The notes beneath the pieces were generated by a model. That model was not told where the DNA came from and did no database searches. It saw only the letters and a program-made list of their open reading frames with translations. Positions 9,249-18,653 of a DNA stretch of 64,000 nt are shown here, one piece after another. The DNA is from Stieleria neptunia (GTDB taxonomy: Bacteria > Planctomycetota > Planctomycetia > Pirellulales > Pirellulaceae): the NCBI RefSeq assembly GCF_007754155.1, contig NZ_CP037423.1, forward strand, positions 6,444,567 through 6,508,566, read 5' to 3'. The translations under genes and the position numbers were made by a program. Within the stretch, counting starts at the first letter, position 1. Each line of letters opens with the position of its first letter.

Positions 9249-10394
9249 TCAGCGGAACGAATCGCGGTACTTGCCGGGGGTGATCCCACGCTGCTTTCGA
9301 AACATTACGCTCAGATACTCCGCATGCTCGATGCCGCAACGCCGCGCGATCAAATCCAGCGGGAACGAGGTTTCCCGCAGCAAACGTTCGGCGCGCTGGA
9401 TCCGCGTCGCGACAATCATCTCGTGAGGCGTCTTGCCCAACATCGCTTTGAAACGCAACTCCAACGCGCGACGCGTCATCGATGTCGTGGCCACCACGTC
9501 GCCGACGCGGATTCCCGAACAGGCATTGGCCAAAATGTAGCGCGCGGCGTTTTCGATTTCAGGATCGTCCACCGCAACGGTATCGGTCGAGCGGCGGGTT
9601 GAAATCCCGATCGGAGGCAACAAGGTCCCCGTCGCGGGGACGACCGCACCGTCCATCATCTTCTCCAATAACTCCGCCGCGACGTACCCCGCTTGCTCGG
9701 CATCCGGAATGACGCTGGTCAACGGAGGCGAAGCCAACCGGCACAGCAGTGGATCATCATCGACGCCCAACACGGCGATCGAATCGGGAACACTCCGCCC
9801 CGCTTCATCACACAAATCCAAAATCCGGCGGGCCAAGGAATCATACGCCGCCATCAGTCCGCAGGGACTGGGCAGATCCCGGATCCAACGCAGCAGCTTG
9901 GGCCGCTGACGCGCCCACGTCGTACGCGGCGTTTCCGGCGGAATGTCATACACCGAAACCTCCAACCCACGTGCCCCCGCCGCGGCGACAAACGCGTCGC
10001 GACGCCAACACGCCCAGTTGAACTCGGTTTCACCACAGAACGCCAGCGTCCGCAATCCGCGTTCGCGGAAATGCTCGACCGCCAAGTCCGCGATTTGCTG
10101 GTCGTCGGTTTCCAACCAAGGGATGTCGGGCAGACGCCGCGCCGCACTCAAATCAATCGTCGGCAACCCGGTCGCTCGGACCGCCTGGGCAATCTTGTCA
10201 GTTTCGATTCGCGCCAAGATGCCGTCGCCCGGATAGCGACGCAACCAACTCGGCGGATCCGCTCCACGATGCTGCTCCGGCAAATCGACCTTCCATCGGC
10301 CAAACTCTTCCTGGTATCGCAACACCCCGCGCAGCAGCCCGCGGGCATACTCGTTGCTGGATTCGATTAAAAGCGCCACACTTCGTTGCTGCAT
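9249..10394 (-). CDS. XylR-like AraC-family sugar-responsive transcription regulator
   Basis: A 381-residue regulator in which a periplasmic-binding-protein-like effector domain (about residues 1-275; VALLIESSNEYARGLLRGVLRY, then IAVLGVDDDPLLCRLASPPLTSV) is fused to a C-terminal AraC helix-turn-helix domain (about 280-381; ERLLRETSFPLDLIARRCGIEHAEYLSVMFRKQRGITPGKYR). This is the arrangement of E. coli XylR, which binds xylose. The ligand here is unknown. I chose the Met at MQQRSVALLIE because it begins the binding-protein fold. The frame runs 79 codons further but covers the promoter and the neighbour's start. It is divergent from a Gfo/Idh/MocA oxidoreductase, its probable target. Confidence 0.9.
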   Translation of the reverse strand: MQQRSVALLIESSNEYARGLLRGVLRYQEEFGRWKVDLPEQHRGADPPSWLRRYPGDGILARIETDKIAQAVRATGLPTIDLSAARRLPDIPWLETDDQQIADLAVEHFRERGLRTLAFCGETEFNWACWRRDAFVAAAGARGLEVSVYDIPPETPRTTWARQRPKLLRWIRDLPSPCGLMAAYDSLARRILDLCDEAGRSVPDSIAVLGVDDDPLLCRLASPPLTSVIPDAEQAGYVAAELLEKMMDGAVVPATGTLLPPIGISTRRSTDTVAVDDPEIENAARYILANACSGIRVGDVVATTSMTRRALELRFKAMLGKTPHEMIVATRIQRAERLLRETSFPLDLIARRCGIEHAEYLSVMFRKQRGITPGKYRDSFR

Positions 10395-10403
10395 GTGAAA
10401 TAG

Positions 10404-10454
10404 CTTAGCAATGATGCGCGATATTGCATTGATGGTGTCGTGATTTTTGCTAAG
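10404..10454. promoter_or_regulatory. Candidate operator between XylR-like regulator and oxidoreductase
   Basis: Two inverted half-sites, CTTAGCAA (10404-10411) and TTGCTAAG (10447-10454), lie in the shared upstream region, with their near ends 35 bases apart. Opposed half-sites of this kind are typical of dimeric AraC/XylR-type regulators. Binding is inferred from position and symmetry only. Confidence 0.4.
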
Positions 10455-10575
10455 TTTGTCGCTCGCCACGCTCAAACACCGTGGTTTTGAAACGGCGGCT
10501 CGGCCTCCCCGCGTCGCCGTTGATCCGGCATCGAGATTCGTTTTCCCAACTCCCTCCCCTTCGCAAAGGCTTCCC

Positions 10576-11697
10576 ATGTCCAAACCTGTTCGCGTCGCGA
10601 TGATTGGCCTCGGTTTTGGCGCCGAGTTCATTCCGATCTATCAAGCCCATGCCGGCGCCGAAGTCGTCGCCATTTGCCGACGAAACGAAGTCGAACTGAA
10701 CAAGGCGGCCGACCAATTTGGGATTGAAAAACGTTACACCGATTACGCAGCACTGCTGGCTGATCCGGACATCGATTACGTCCACATCAACAGCCCGATC
10801 CCCGATCACGCATGGATGTCACTGCAAGCGCTCGATGCCGGCAAACATGTGATGTGCACGGTGCCGATGGCAACGACGATCGACGAATGCCGCCAGATCG
10901 TTGAAAAGGTTAAGGAGACAGGCTTGAAGTACATGATGGCCGAAACGGTCGTCTACAGCCGCGAGTTTCTGTTCATCAAACAGATGTACGAGAAAGGCGA
11001 ATTGGGAAAGATCCAACACTTGGCCGCATCACACCCGCAAGACATGGACGGCTGGCCGAGCTATTGGGAGGAGATGATCCCGATGCACTATGCGACGCAC
11101 GTCGTCAGCCCCTGCCTGGGTCTGACCGATGCCCTGGCCGAATACGTCAGTTGTTTCGGGTCCGGTGAAGTCCGCGAGTCGATTGCGAAAAAGTCGGGCA
11201 ACCGATTCGCCGTGGAGAGCTGTCACATCAAGTTGAAAGACAGCGATGTTTCGGCGCACATCTGGCGGTTCCTGTATGACGTCGCCCGCCAGTATCGCGA
11301 GAGCTTTGACGTCTACGGAACCAAAAAGAGTTTCGAGTGGACGTTGATCGAAAACGAACCGCATGTCTTGCACACTGCCAAAAAGCCCGAAGCCGAGATC
11401 GCGGAAAAAATCGAAGTGCCCGACTTTGCTCATCTGTTGCCTGCCGAGATCCAAAAGTTCACGCTGCCCTCGGAAATCCACGACGCCGATCACTTGTCGT
11501 TCGTCCAAGGTGGCGGACACGGCGGATCACACCCGCACCTGGTTCACGAAATGGTCAGCGCGGTCCGCGAAGATCGCGATCCCTGGCCCAACGCGGTCAC
11601 CAGCGCCAACTGGACCTGCGTCGGGTTGTGTGCTCATGAGTCGGCCACCAAGGGTGGAGAGATCGTCAAATTGCCCGAATTCACGCTGCAATCGTGA
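10576..11697 (+). CDS. Gfo/Idh/MocA-family NAD(P)-dependent oxidoreductase
   Basis: A 373-residue cytoplasmic oxidoreductase. The Rossmann fold begins at residue 5 with VAMIGLGFGAEFIPIY (GxGxxA-like dinucleotide loop), followed by VVAICRR. The family's conserved DAGKHVMCTVPMATTIDEC segment corresponds to the EKP motif, but here the Lys/Pro position reads TVPMA. The C-terminal alpha/beta domain contains HPHLVHEMV near residue 315. Substrates in this family are sugars, inositols or their acids. The divergent XylR-like regulator points to a sugar. The start at MSKPVRVAM is set by the Rossmann fold. It is followed at 9 bases by queG, probably only a chance neighbour. Confidence 0.88.
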   Translation: MSKPVRVAMIGLGFGAEFIPIYQAHAGAEVVAICRRNEVELNKAADQFGIEKRYTDYAALLADPDIDYVHINSPIPDHAWMSLQALDAGKHVMCTVPMATTIDECRQIVEKVKETGLKYMMAETVVYSREFLFIKQMYEKGELGKIQHLAASHPQDMDGWPSYWEEMIPMHYATHVVSPCLGLTDALAEYVSCFGSGEVRESIAKKSGNRFAVESCHIKLKDSDVSAHIWRFLYDVARQYRESFDVYGTKKSFEWTLIENEPHVLHTAKKPEAEIAEKIEVPDFAHLLPAEIQKFTLPSEIHDADHLSFVQGGGHGGSHPHLVHEMVSAVREDRDPWPNAVTSANWTCVGLCAHESATKGGEIVKLPEFTLQS

Positions 11698-11706
11698 ACC
11701 ACGCCC

Positions 11707-12753
11707 GTGAATGAATCGCCCCCCGATCCCGCCGGCTGGCTGCCGCTGTTTCGACAGCGGGCCGCGGAATTGGGGTTCATCAACGCCGGGATCGCCCCGG
11801 CGGTTGATTCCGCAGGCTTCACCGATCTGGTCAAATGGATCGAGTCGGGTTACGCCGCCGGGATGCAGTACTTTGCCGACCGTTTGGACGCCTACCGCCA
11901 TGCCGACGGAGTGATGGCGGGGACCAAGAGCATCATCGTGCTGGCGTATCCATACCCGGCCGATGCCGGCCAACCATGCGAGGACGGCCAGGGATCGGTG
12001 GCGCGCTACGCCTGGCCCGGTGTCGACTACCACGACACGATCCATGCCAAACTCAAGCAACTGAAACGTCTGGTCGCCGAAGCCGCGCCGCAGGTTTCCA
12101 CCCGCGGTTGCATCGACACCGCGCCGTTGATGGAACGCGAACTGGCGCAACTGGCCGGGCTCGGTTGGCGGGGCAAGAACACGTTGCTGCTGCATCGCCA
12201 ACTCGGCAGCTACTTCTTTCTGGCGTGTTTCTTGGTCGATGTCGAATTGCCCTATGACGCACCCCATCACACCAGTCATTGCGGCACCTGCACGGCCTGC
12301 CTGGACGCGTGTCCGACCGACGCCTTTCCCGCCCCCGGCGTGCTCGACGCGGGTCGCTGCATCAGTTACTTGACGATCGAACATCGCGATGCGATCCCGC
12401 TGGAACTGCGCGACGCAATCGGCTCCTGGGTGTTTGGCTGCGACGTCTGTCAAACAGTCTGCCCATGGAATCGCAAGCCATCGCGTCGCAGCCAAACGCC
12501 GGCGGAGCAGCGAGTGCTCGATCGCATCGATCTCCAATCGCTGTTTGAAATCGATGAAGAAACGTTTCGCGCCCGGTATCGCAAGTCCCCATTTTGGCGG
12601 ACGCGATTGCGGGGCATGCGCCGAAACGCAGCCATCGTGCTCGGCAATCAAGGCAACCCCGACGCGCTGCCCGCTCTCAAACGCGGCGCCGAGGACGAAG
12701 ACGAAATGGTCGCCGAAGCCTGCCGCTGGGCGATCGAAAAGATCATCCGGTAG
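11707..12753 (+). CDS. queG: Epoxyqueuosine reductase
   Basis: This 348-residue cytoplasmic enzyme reduces epoxyqueuosine to queuosine in tRNA anticodon position 34, using cobalamin and two [4Fe-4S] clusters. The DUF1730/cobalamin-binding part covers about residues 1-190, with CIDTAPLMERELA carrying the family's catalytic Asp and GLGWRGKNTLLL following. The ferredoxin-like cluster motifs are CGTCTACLDACPTDA and CISYLTIE, with CDVCQTVCPWN. A C-terminal HEAT-like helical segment (ALPALKRGAEDEDEMVAEA) matches longer QueG proteins. The GTG start is the most upstream one giving the usual length. No other queuosine genes are adjacent. Confidence 0.93.
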   Translation: MNESPPDPAGWLPLFRQRAAELGFINAGIAPAVDSAGFTDLVKWIESGYAAGMQYFADRLDAYRHADGVMAGTKSIIVLAYPYPADAGQPCEDGQGSVARYAWPGVDYHDTIHAKLKQLKRLVAEAAPQVSTRGCIDTAPLMERELAQLAGLGWRGKNTLLLHRQLGSYFFLACFLVDVELPYDAPHHTSHCGTCTACLDACPTDAFPAPGVLDAGRCISYLTIEHRDAIPLELRDAIGSWVFGCDVCQTVCPWNRKPSRRSQTPAEQRVLDRIDLQSLFEIDEETFRARYRKSPFWRTRLRGMRRNAAIVLGNQGNPDALPALKRGAEDEDEMVAEACRWAIEKIIR

Positions 12754-12955
12754 CCTCGCGACACGCGGCCGACGTTTTTCTGTTGCAACTTTTCAGTTTT
12801 GCAAATAAATCCAAACGGTTGCTGACTCCCTATCCCAGCAGACTGCCGCAACGGACTCTTCAGGCACAACGTGGCGGAAACACCACTGTACAATCGTAGT
12901 CGTACACAAGGCTGATTAGGATCCAAGACAGCGTCGCAGCGACGAAGGAGATCGA

Positions 12956-13960
12956 ATGACTCGACTTTTGGGGTGCCTCGTACTGGCGGCGGTGTTCACC
13001 GGCATGATCAACGCCAGTGAACCGTTCTCTCCGTTGCGGGCTGAAGACGTCGATCGACTGCGCGGCCGTGTGTCGATCGACGGTCGTGAATTTGCGATGG
13101 AATTGGTCGATCGTGATCAAGACGGCGTTTTCGCCGGACAGGCTGATCGGCTGTTGATTGATTTCGATGACGACGGACGATTGCATCCGTTGCGTGAAAA
13201 GTACGCGACCAATCGGCCGCTGCGGCTGCGCGGTTTCGACGCCGCCGAACACTTCGAGCTTCAGCTGCTGGAAAATCCTTGGCGGGCGCGACTGATCCCG
13301 ATTCAAGGCATGGGCAGCGTGGAAGCCCGATTGGATGGGTTGCAAGAGGACGCCGTGCTTTCCAAGCTGACAGCGACGTTGGTCTCGAAAAGTGGAATCC
13401 ATCGCACGATCGATTCGTTGCACGAGGCGATCTCGATCCCGGTGGGCAGCTATCGTCCGGAAGAGGTGTTGATCGAAGCGAATGACGGTCGTTATTGGGC
13501 GATCGGATTCCGCAACAGTGATATCAATCTGGCGTATTCGATCGAAATCACGAAGGATCAGCTCACGCCGTGCGAGTTGTTGGGCGGACTCAACCTCACT
13601 GCCCGCGTCGCCGCACGTGACTATTTCAAAGGCAAGCTGACGGTCTTACCGAGTTTTGTGACCGACACTGGACTGACGCTCGTCGACTGCCGCGTCGGAC
13701 AATTGGAACCGAGTGACGAGAGCCGATTGGTGGCCTCGCTCGTCGGCAATGACGACGCCCAGAAAGTTGTCGATCGGCGCAGTTCAGGATTTGCGTGTGG
13801 GTCCTTGTGTCCACTGGTCTTTGAGACCCACGACTTGATCGATCCGCAGATGGATCTTGTGTTGAAATTTGATATCGGACCGTTGGGCGGCGTTATACGA
13901 CACAGCGCTCCGGTGCGATCGACGGGGTACCAACCACCGGGGAAAACAATCAAAAGATGA
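12956..13960 (+). CDS. Exported protein of unknown function (334 aa)
   Basis: The protein has a clear signal peptide (MTRLLGCLVLAAVFTGMINA, cleavage near residue 21) and no family I can name. The mature part is rich in beta-like stretches. It has a segment resembling a calcium-type loop, DRDQDGVFAGQADRLLIDFDDDG, around residues 52-75. It is probably periplasmic or cell-surface. The start ATG has AAGGAG about 7 bases upstream. Its stop overlaps the ATG of the next gene by 4 bases, so the two secreted products are probably made together and may interact. Confidence 0.75.
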   Translation: MTRLLGCLVLAAVFTGMINASEPFSPLRAEDVDRLRGRVSIDGREFAMELVDRDQDGVFAGQADRLLIDFDDDGRLHPLREKYATNRPLRLRGFDAAEHFELQLLENPWRARLIPIQGMGSVEARLDGLQEDAVLSKLTATLVSKSGIHRTIDSLHEAISIPVGSYRPEEVLIEANDGRYWAIGFRNSDINLAYSIEITKDQLTPCELLGGLNLTARVAARDYFKGKLTVLPSFVTDTGLTLVDCRVGQLEPSDESRLVASLVGNDDAQKVVDRRSSGFACGSLCPLVFETHDLIDPQMDLVLKFDIGPLGGVIRHSAPVRSTGYQPPGKTIKR

Positions 13961-16900
13961 ATCGCATGAACTTTGGCCGACCCATGGCGGCACTGACGTT
14001 ATCCGTTTCCTTCGCCGTTTACGGGCTCGCTGCGGTCCCCGCATCGGCAGCCAGCAATCCTGACGTGGTCAAGATCCGAGTTCTGGATGCCTCGGGACAA
14101 CCACTCGACAGCGCGACGATTCACATGGTCGGATTGTCGGGCTCGCAGGACGTGGGAATGTGGCACCAGACACCGGGCAGCCTTGCCGTACCGGCGATCG
14201 GCAGCGGTGAGTTTGAAGTCGCGATCGATCACGAACAGCAACAATTCTTGCATCACGATCGAGTCTTGATCGTGGTCGCCGCGCCTGGGCATCGGATGAA
14301 AGCGCGCGAAGTCCTTCAGACCCGCTTGCGTTGTGGTGTGCCACTCGAAATCCAGCTCGATCCAGCGGCAGCGGCCACGATCGAGGTGATCGATGACAAT
14401 GGAGCTCCCGTCGTGGGGGCGCGACTCGCGCCAGCGGTTTGGGGCACCACCGTGATACCAAAATTTGAAGGGATTCCGGAATCTGCTACCACCGATGCCC
14501 AAGGCAAGACCCGAGCAACGTGGATTGCCCCGTCTCGTTTGGCGATGGTTTATGTGTGGGGCGAATCGATCGGTTCCCAACGATTGCCCCTAACTCGCAG
14601 CGACGACGGACGGGCTCGTCTCGTGACCCTGCGGACTCGCCAAACGAAGGGACGCTGGACCGCAGAAACCGAACCCGACTCCGATTCGGCGTTTTTCACC
14701 ACACCGGTCACGGTTGCATCGTCGCCCCAGGAGTTTCGGTTCACGCAGGGTGCAACCCAGCCTTACACGTGGGGAACCACCTCGCTGCGCACCGATGGCA
14801 CGCTTGCCCCGCTGCAATTGACTCCGGGAAAACTGGCTTGCAATTCACAGATGCCGGACAACGTCTCGTTAACAACCAAGCATGAACTCAATTCCACTGA
14901 CTTGACGGACGATGTCCAGTCGTATGTGATCGAGTGGTTCGATGGCATTCGCGTGCGTGGTCAGATTGTGGACGAACAATCCGGTGATCCGCTATCCGGT
15001 GTCAATATCCAGCATTTCTCATTTTCTCACCCGGATAACGTCACCGGCGACGATGGGACGTTCCAGATTTGGTTTTCCCCGGGTGAACGGATTTGCTACT
15101 TCCCGATCGATGCACTCGGACGACACATCAAAGCGGGCGGCTTTTACATTTATCCGCAACAGTTGCCGGTCGACGGAAAATTGCAATTGGATCCGCTTCC
15201 CATGCAACGCATGTCGGCTGCAACCGGCCGAGTCGTCGATCAACAGGGGCATCCCGTTGCAGCGGCCCAGATCGATTGCCAATTCAAAGACGAACGCTTC
15301 ACCCGCACGCAAACGTTGTTCAGCAATGCCGAGGGCGAGTTTCGCTTCTTTAGCGTACTTGAAAACGCGACGGTGCATTTGACCGCACGCAACGACCACG
15401 CGATGACCGAACAAGCCGCATCGGTGCAATTGTCGCCCGACGCAGAGGTGGAGTTGCAAATCAATCCTCGCCACGCTGTGACGATCCGTGGCCGTGTCGT
15501 GGATACCAACGGCAGCCCCATCGAGACCGTCAGTGTGACGGTGCGGACGCCCGAAGTGCTGCAACAAGAACTCTACAACGGGCGTGACGCCTTTACCGTC
15601 AACCTGTTCGACGAAAACTCGCCGATTACAACCGATCAACGGGGTGTGTTTGAGTCACCAGCCATCATCGATTGGAAATGCGACGTGTCCGTTGAGTTGA
15701 AGGCACCAGGCTATCGCACGACAGCCACCTATTGGCGAGACGCGGCCATTGCCGGAAACGAGCAAGCCGATCTGGATTTGGGAACGATCAAAATGCGTCC
15801 CCAATGGAAAACCATCGACCAACCGATTCGGGTGATCGACGCGGATTCAAAACGTCCCCTCCAGGGTGCTCGGATCGCCTGTCGCGGCGTGTACGTCGAT
15901 CATCAACGGGGGCGGAGCGATGAAGACGGTCGAGCGATGTTCTCCATCCCCGATAGCACCGCCGTCTTTGCCGTGCATCAAAACGGTTACCACGCCGCCG
16001 TGGTGGTGCGTCGGGCGGGCCAACCACTCGGCCCGATCGAGTTGAAACGGCTTGATGCAGCACCTCTTTCGCCGCCACTGCTGCGACTCCAATCCGAAAG
16101 CCAAGTCGACGCGGCAGGATTTGCCCGTCAACTGATCAAGCGTTTTGAAACGCCCAAGCCCAGCGACACGTTCCACCGAATCTCCAGCTACTATCGTACG
16201 CTTTCGATCGCTGATTTCGAAACCGCGTTTGATGAACTCACCGCGCTCGCGCAGTCGCCCGACATGAAATCCTCCGTCGGAATGATACTGATGCAAATGG
16301 ACTGGCTAAGCGTCGAGCAAAAAAAGCGAGTGCTTCCGTTATTGGACAATGGCGCGGCATTCTCCCATTCGCTATCGCTGGCCGATCAATCGGTCCAGTC
16401 CGAAGAACGGCTCGAACTACTCGGCGAAGCCCTCGTGTTGGCGCGACAGCAGACCGGCGACCCGGCTCTGGTTTCCGCGGGTCGTCTCGCTGCCATCTTG
16501 TTGGAACTGGGTGAGACCGAGACGGCAAACGAACTGTTGTCTGACGCCTACACCGATCACCCCAAACTGGACCAAATCCTGGCTTCCGGTGAGCGGGAAA
16601 AGGTTGCCGGTGTTGCCCGGTACTTTTTGCCGGCCTATGCGTCGATCGCCCCCCAGAAAGCATCGCAACTCATTCGGCTGACTGCCTACGCCGATGAGAT
16701 CGATCGATTGCAGACTCTGGCGGTGCGATTCGCCACCGAATATGGCGATCAGCAGCCCCAATCGCTCTGCAAACAACTGGGACTGGAACAATTGTCCTCG
16801 CGTGGAATGACGAACGGTTTGCTGGATCTGCCGCATCGTGATGTCGAGCGTGGTTTGGCCCTTGCCGAGTTGTGTGACGGCGGCCTGGGCAAAGCAGACT

Positions 16901-17409
16901 TTCTATTCCATCTGGCAAAGACATCCGATGCGGACATCACGACCAAAACGACTCTGGCGCGTCGGGCGCTAGAGATCATGGAGTCGCCCGTCGAGGGACC
17001 GATGATTATCCAGCCCAGGCATTGGTTGGCCGAACGCATCGAAGAAGTCGCAAAATGGAATCCTGCCCTCGCCGAAGAGTACTTGTTTGCTTCGGTCTGG
17101 GTCGAGAATCGGTCCAGTCGCATCACGCCGTTCTTCCCCACCGCGACACTGGCAAAGTTGCTCGCACCGGTGAATCGAGACGTTGCCAAGGCTCTGGTCG
17201 AACCCTGTTTTGACGACTGGTCTTGGTTGTTTGGCCAACGCGATCAGTCTGTGATGTTTTCCCAAGCCTTGCCGTTGCACGCCGCTGCGGCGATCGATCC
17301 CGACTGGACCCGTGGTTTGATCGAAGACCTGTTGGAAAATCACATGGCCGAAAACGAATCTCGGAAGTTACTGATCGTTTCGGGAATCGTCACATCGCTG
17401 GTCGAATGA
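13957..17409 (+). CDS. Large secreted protein with carboxypeptidase-regulatory-like repeats
   Basis: A 1150-residue exported protein whose signal sequence ends near residue 32 (VYGLAAVPASAA). At least five beta-sandwich segments of CarboxypepD_reg/Big-like type can be read: VKIRVLDASGQPLDSATIH (about 37), IEVIDDNGAPVVGARL, VRGQIVDEQSGDPLSGVNI, AATGRVVDQQGHPVAAAQI and TIRGRVVDTNGSPIETVSV. Residues about 700-1150 are alpha-helical, suggesting a TPR-like or solenoid region (LADQSVQSEERLELLGEALVL). Such sandwiches usually mediate adhesion or binding at the surface. It overlaps the preceding secreted-protein gene by ATGA and ends convergent with the aminotransferase gene. Confidence 0.82.
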   Translation: MNRMNFGRPMAALTLSVSFAVYGLAAVPASAASNPDVVKIRVLDASGQPLDSATIHMVGLSGSQDVGMWHQTPGSLAVPAIGSGEFEVAIDHEQQQFLHHDRVLIVVAAPGHRMKAREVLQTRLRCGVPLEIQLDPAAAATIEVIDDNGAPVVGARLAPAVWGTTVIPKFEGIPESATTDAQGKTRATWIAPSRLAMVYVWGESIGSQRLPLTRSDDGRARLVTLRTRQTKGRWTAETEPDSDSAFFTTPVTVASSPQEFRFTQGATQPYTWGTTSLRTDGTLAPLQLTPGKLACNSQMPDNVSLTTKHELNSTDLTDDVQSYVIEWFDGIRVRGQIVDEQSGDPLSGVNIQHFSFSHPDNVTGDDGTFQIWFSPGERICYFPIDALGRHIKAGGFYIYPQQLPVDGKLQLDPLPMQRMSAATGRVVDQQGHPVAAAQIDCQFKDERFTRTQTLFSNAEGEFRFFSVLENATVHLTARNDHAMTEQAASVQLSPDAEVELQINPRHAVTIRGRVVDTNGSPIETVSVTVRTPEVLQQELYNGRDAFTVNLFDENSPITTDQRGVFESPAIIDWKCDVSVELKAPGYRTTATYWRDAAIAGNEQADLDLGTIKMRPQWKTIDQPIRVIDADSKRPLQGARIACRGVYVDHQRGRSDEDGRAMFSIPDSTAVFAVHQNGYHAAVVVRRAGQPLGPIELKRLDAAPLSPPLLRLQSESQVDAAGFARQLIKRFETPKPSDTFHRISSYYRTLSIADFETAFDELTALAQSPDMKSSVGMILMQMDWLSVEQKKRVLPLLDNGAAFSHSLSLADQSVQSEERLELLGEALVLARQQTGDPALVSAGRLAAILLELGETETANELLSDAYTDHPKLDQILASGEREKVAGVARYFLPAYASIAPQKASQLIRLTAYADEIDRLQTLAVRFATEYGDQQPQSLCKQLGLEQLSSRGMTNGLLDLPHRDVERGLALAELCDGGLGKADFLFHLAKTSDADITTKTTLARRALEIMESPVEGPMIIQPRHWLAERIEEVAKWNPALAEEYLFASVWVENRSSRITPFFPTATLAKLLAPVNRDVAKALVEPCFDDWSWLFGQRDQSVMFSQALPLHAAAAIDPDWTRGLIEDLLENHMAENESRKLLIVSGIVTSLVE

Positions 17410-17431
17410 ATGACGGTGGGTGCGGAACGCG

Positions 17432-18640
17432 TCACGCGTTTCGTCGGAACCGAGTCGTTGAAAGTCCTGACAAATTCCGCAACACGTCGGCCAACCGTTC
17501 GTATTGTTCCAAGCTGTTGTAGACCTGGGCGGAAATTCGCAGACAGGGAAGCGTGCCGTTGAGCAGAAAGATTGGCACCTCGATGGCATGTTCGTGATAG
17601 AGCCGATGCTGCAACCCCTTCACCGCGTCACCGTTACCGACGCGATCGGCCGGCAAAGGAACCGATGCCAGAGAGCCGAGCATCTCCGCCGGCGCGGGAA
17701 GGCCACAATCGATTGCATCCAGCAACACTTGCCGCCCCGCCAGCACGAGCGCGTGATTGTCGCGCATCAACTGCGACAACCCGCCTTCTTTCAGGCCTCC
17801 TAGAAACTCGATTGCCGTCGGCACCGAAAGGATCGGCGTCGGGTCGTACGTTCCGACCCAATTGAACTCTGCTAGAAACGGGGTCTGTCCGAGCCCCGGC
17901 GAATTCGCACCGTGGCTGATCGTGGTCGGATGGACCTCAGGCTGTAATTCCCGCCGCACGTACAGAAATCCCGACGTCTTGGGGCCACACAACCACTTGT
18001 GATGATTGGCGGTGTAGTAATCCGGATCCAACTGTGAAAGATCGACGGGCACCATCCCGGGGGCATGTGCCCCGTCGACCATCACGCGAACGCCACGGCG
18101 ATGTGCCAGTTCAATCAATTCTTTGACGGGCAGGACCAAGCCGGTCGGACTGGTGACGTGGTCGATCAACAACAACCGCGTCTTGGGCGAGAGCGTCGCA
18201 TCGACCGCTTCGATGACCTGAGCGTCGGATTCAACCGGGAACGGCAATTCGGCGACCGAGACCCCGGTACCGCAACGCTCGGCCGCGTAACGGACGGCGT
18301 TGTTGCAAGCGTTGTAGCCGTGGTTGGTGATCACCACTTCGTCGCCGCTTGAAAACGGGAACGATCGCAGCACCGCATTGACGCCTTCGGTCGCGTTCCG
18401 CACGAACGCCAAATCAGCCGCGTCGGCCCCGACCAGACCACCGATGCAATCACGGACCCGATCCAGTTTGGGCAACAATGAACGTTCCGGCCCCAGAAAC
18501 TCAATCGGGTCGCGTTCAAGAAGCTCGATCCAACGGCGTTGCGTTTCCAAGACCACGATCGGCGTCGCGCCAAATGAGCCGTGATTCAGGAAATCGACAT
18601 CGGGGTTGAGACGCCAGTGTTTTCGAAATGCGTTTGACAA
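17432..18640 (-). CDS. PLP-dependent class V aminotransferase (isopenicillin-N epimerase/cysteine desulfurase-like)
   Basis: A 402-residue fold-type I PLP enzyme. It shows DFLNHGSFGATP at the N-terminus, NATEGVNAVLRSF for cofactor phosphate binding, VMVDGAHAPGMVPVDLSQL with the Asp/His pair, and the Schiff-base lysine in ANHHKWLCGPK. The closest general type is the isopenicillin-N epimerase-like group of class V enzymes, whose substrates vary. I cannot assign one. It lies just downstream of the DUF1501 gene on the same strand with 13 bases between them, so it may be cotranscribed. Confidence 0.88.
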   Translation of the reverse strand: MSNAFRKHWRLNPDVDFLNHGSFGATPIVVLETQRRWIELLERDPIEFLGPERSLLPKLDRVRDCIGGLVGADAADLAFVRNATEGVNAVLRSFPFSSGDEVVITNHGYNACNNAVRYAAERCGTGVSVAELPFPVESDAQVIEAVDATLSPKTRLLLIDHVTSPTGLVLPVKELIELAHRRGVRVMVDGAHAPGMVPVDLSQLDPDYYTANHHKWLCGPKTSGFLYVRRELQPEVHPTTISHGANSPGLGQTPFLAEFNWVGTYDPTPILSVPTAIEFLGGLKEGGLSQLMRDNHALVLAGRQVLLDAIDCGLPAPAEMLGSLASVPLPADRVGNGDAVKGLQHRLYHEHAIEVPIFLLNGTLPCLRISAQVYNSLEQYERLADVLRNLSGLSTTRFRRNA

Positions 18641-18653
18641 GTGATTCCTCGCA

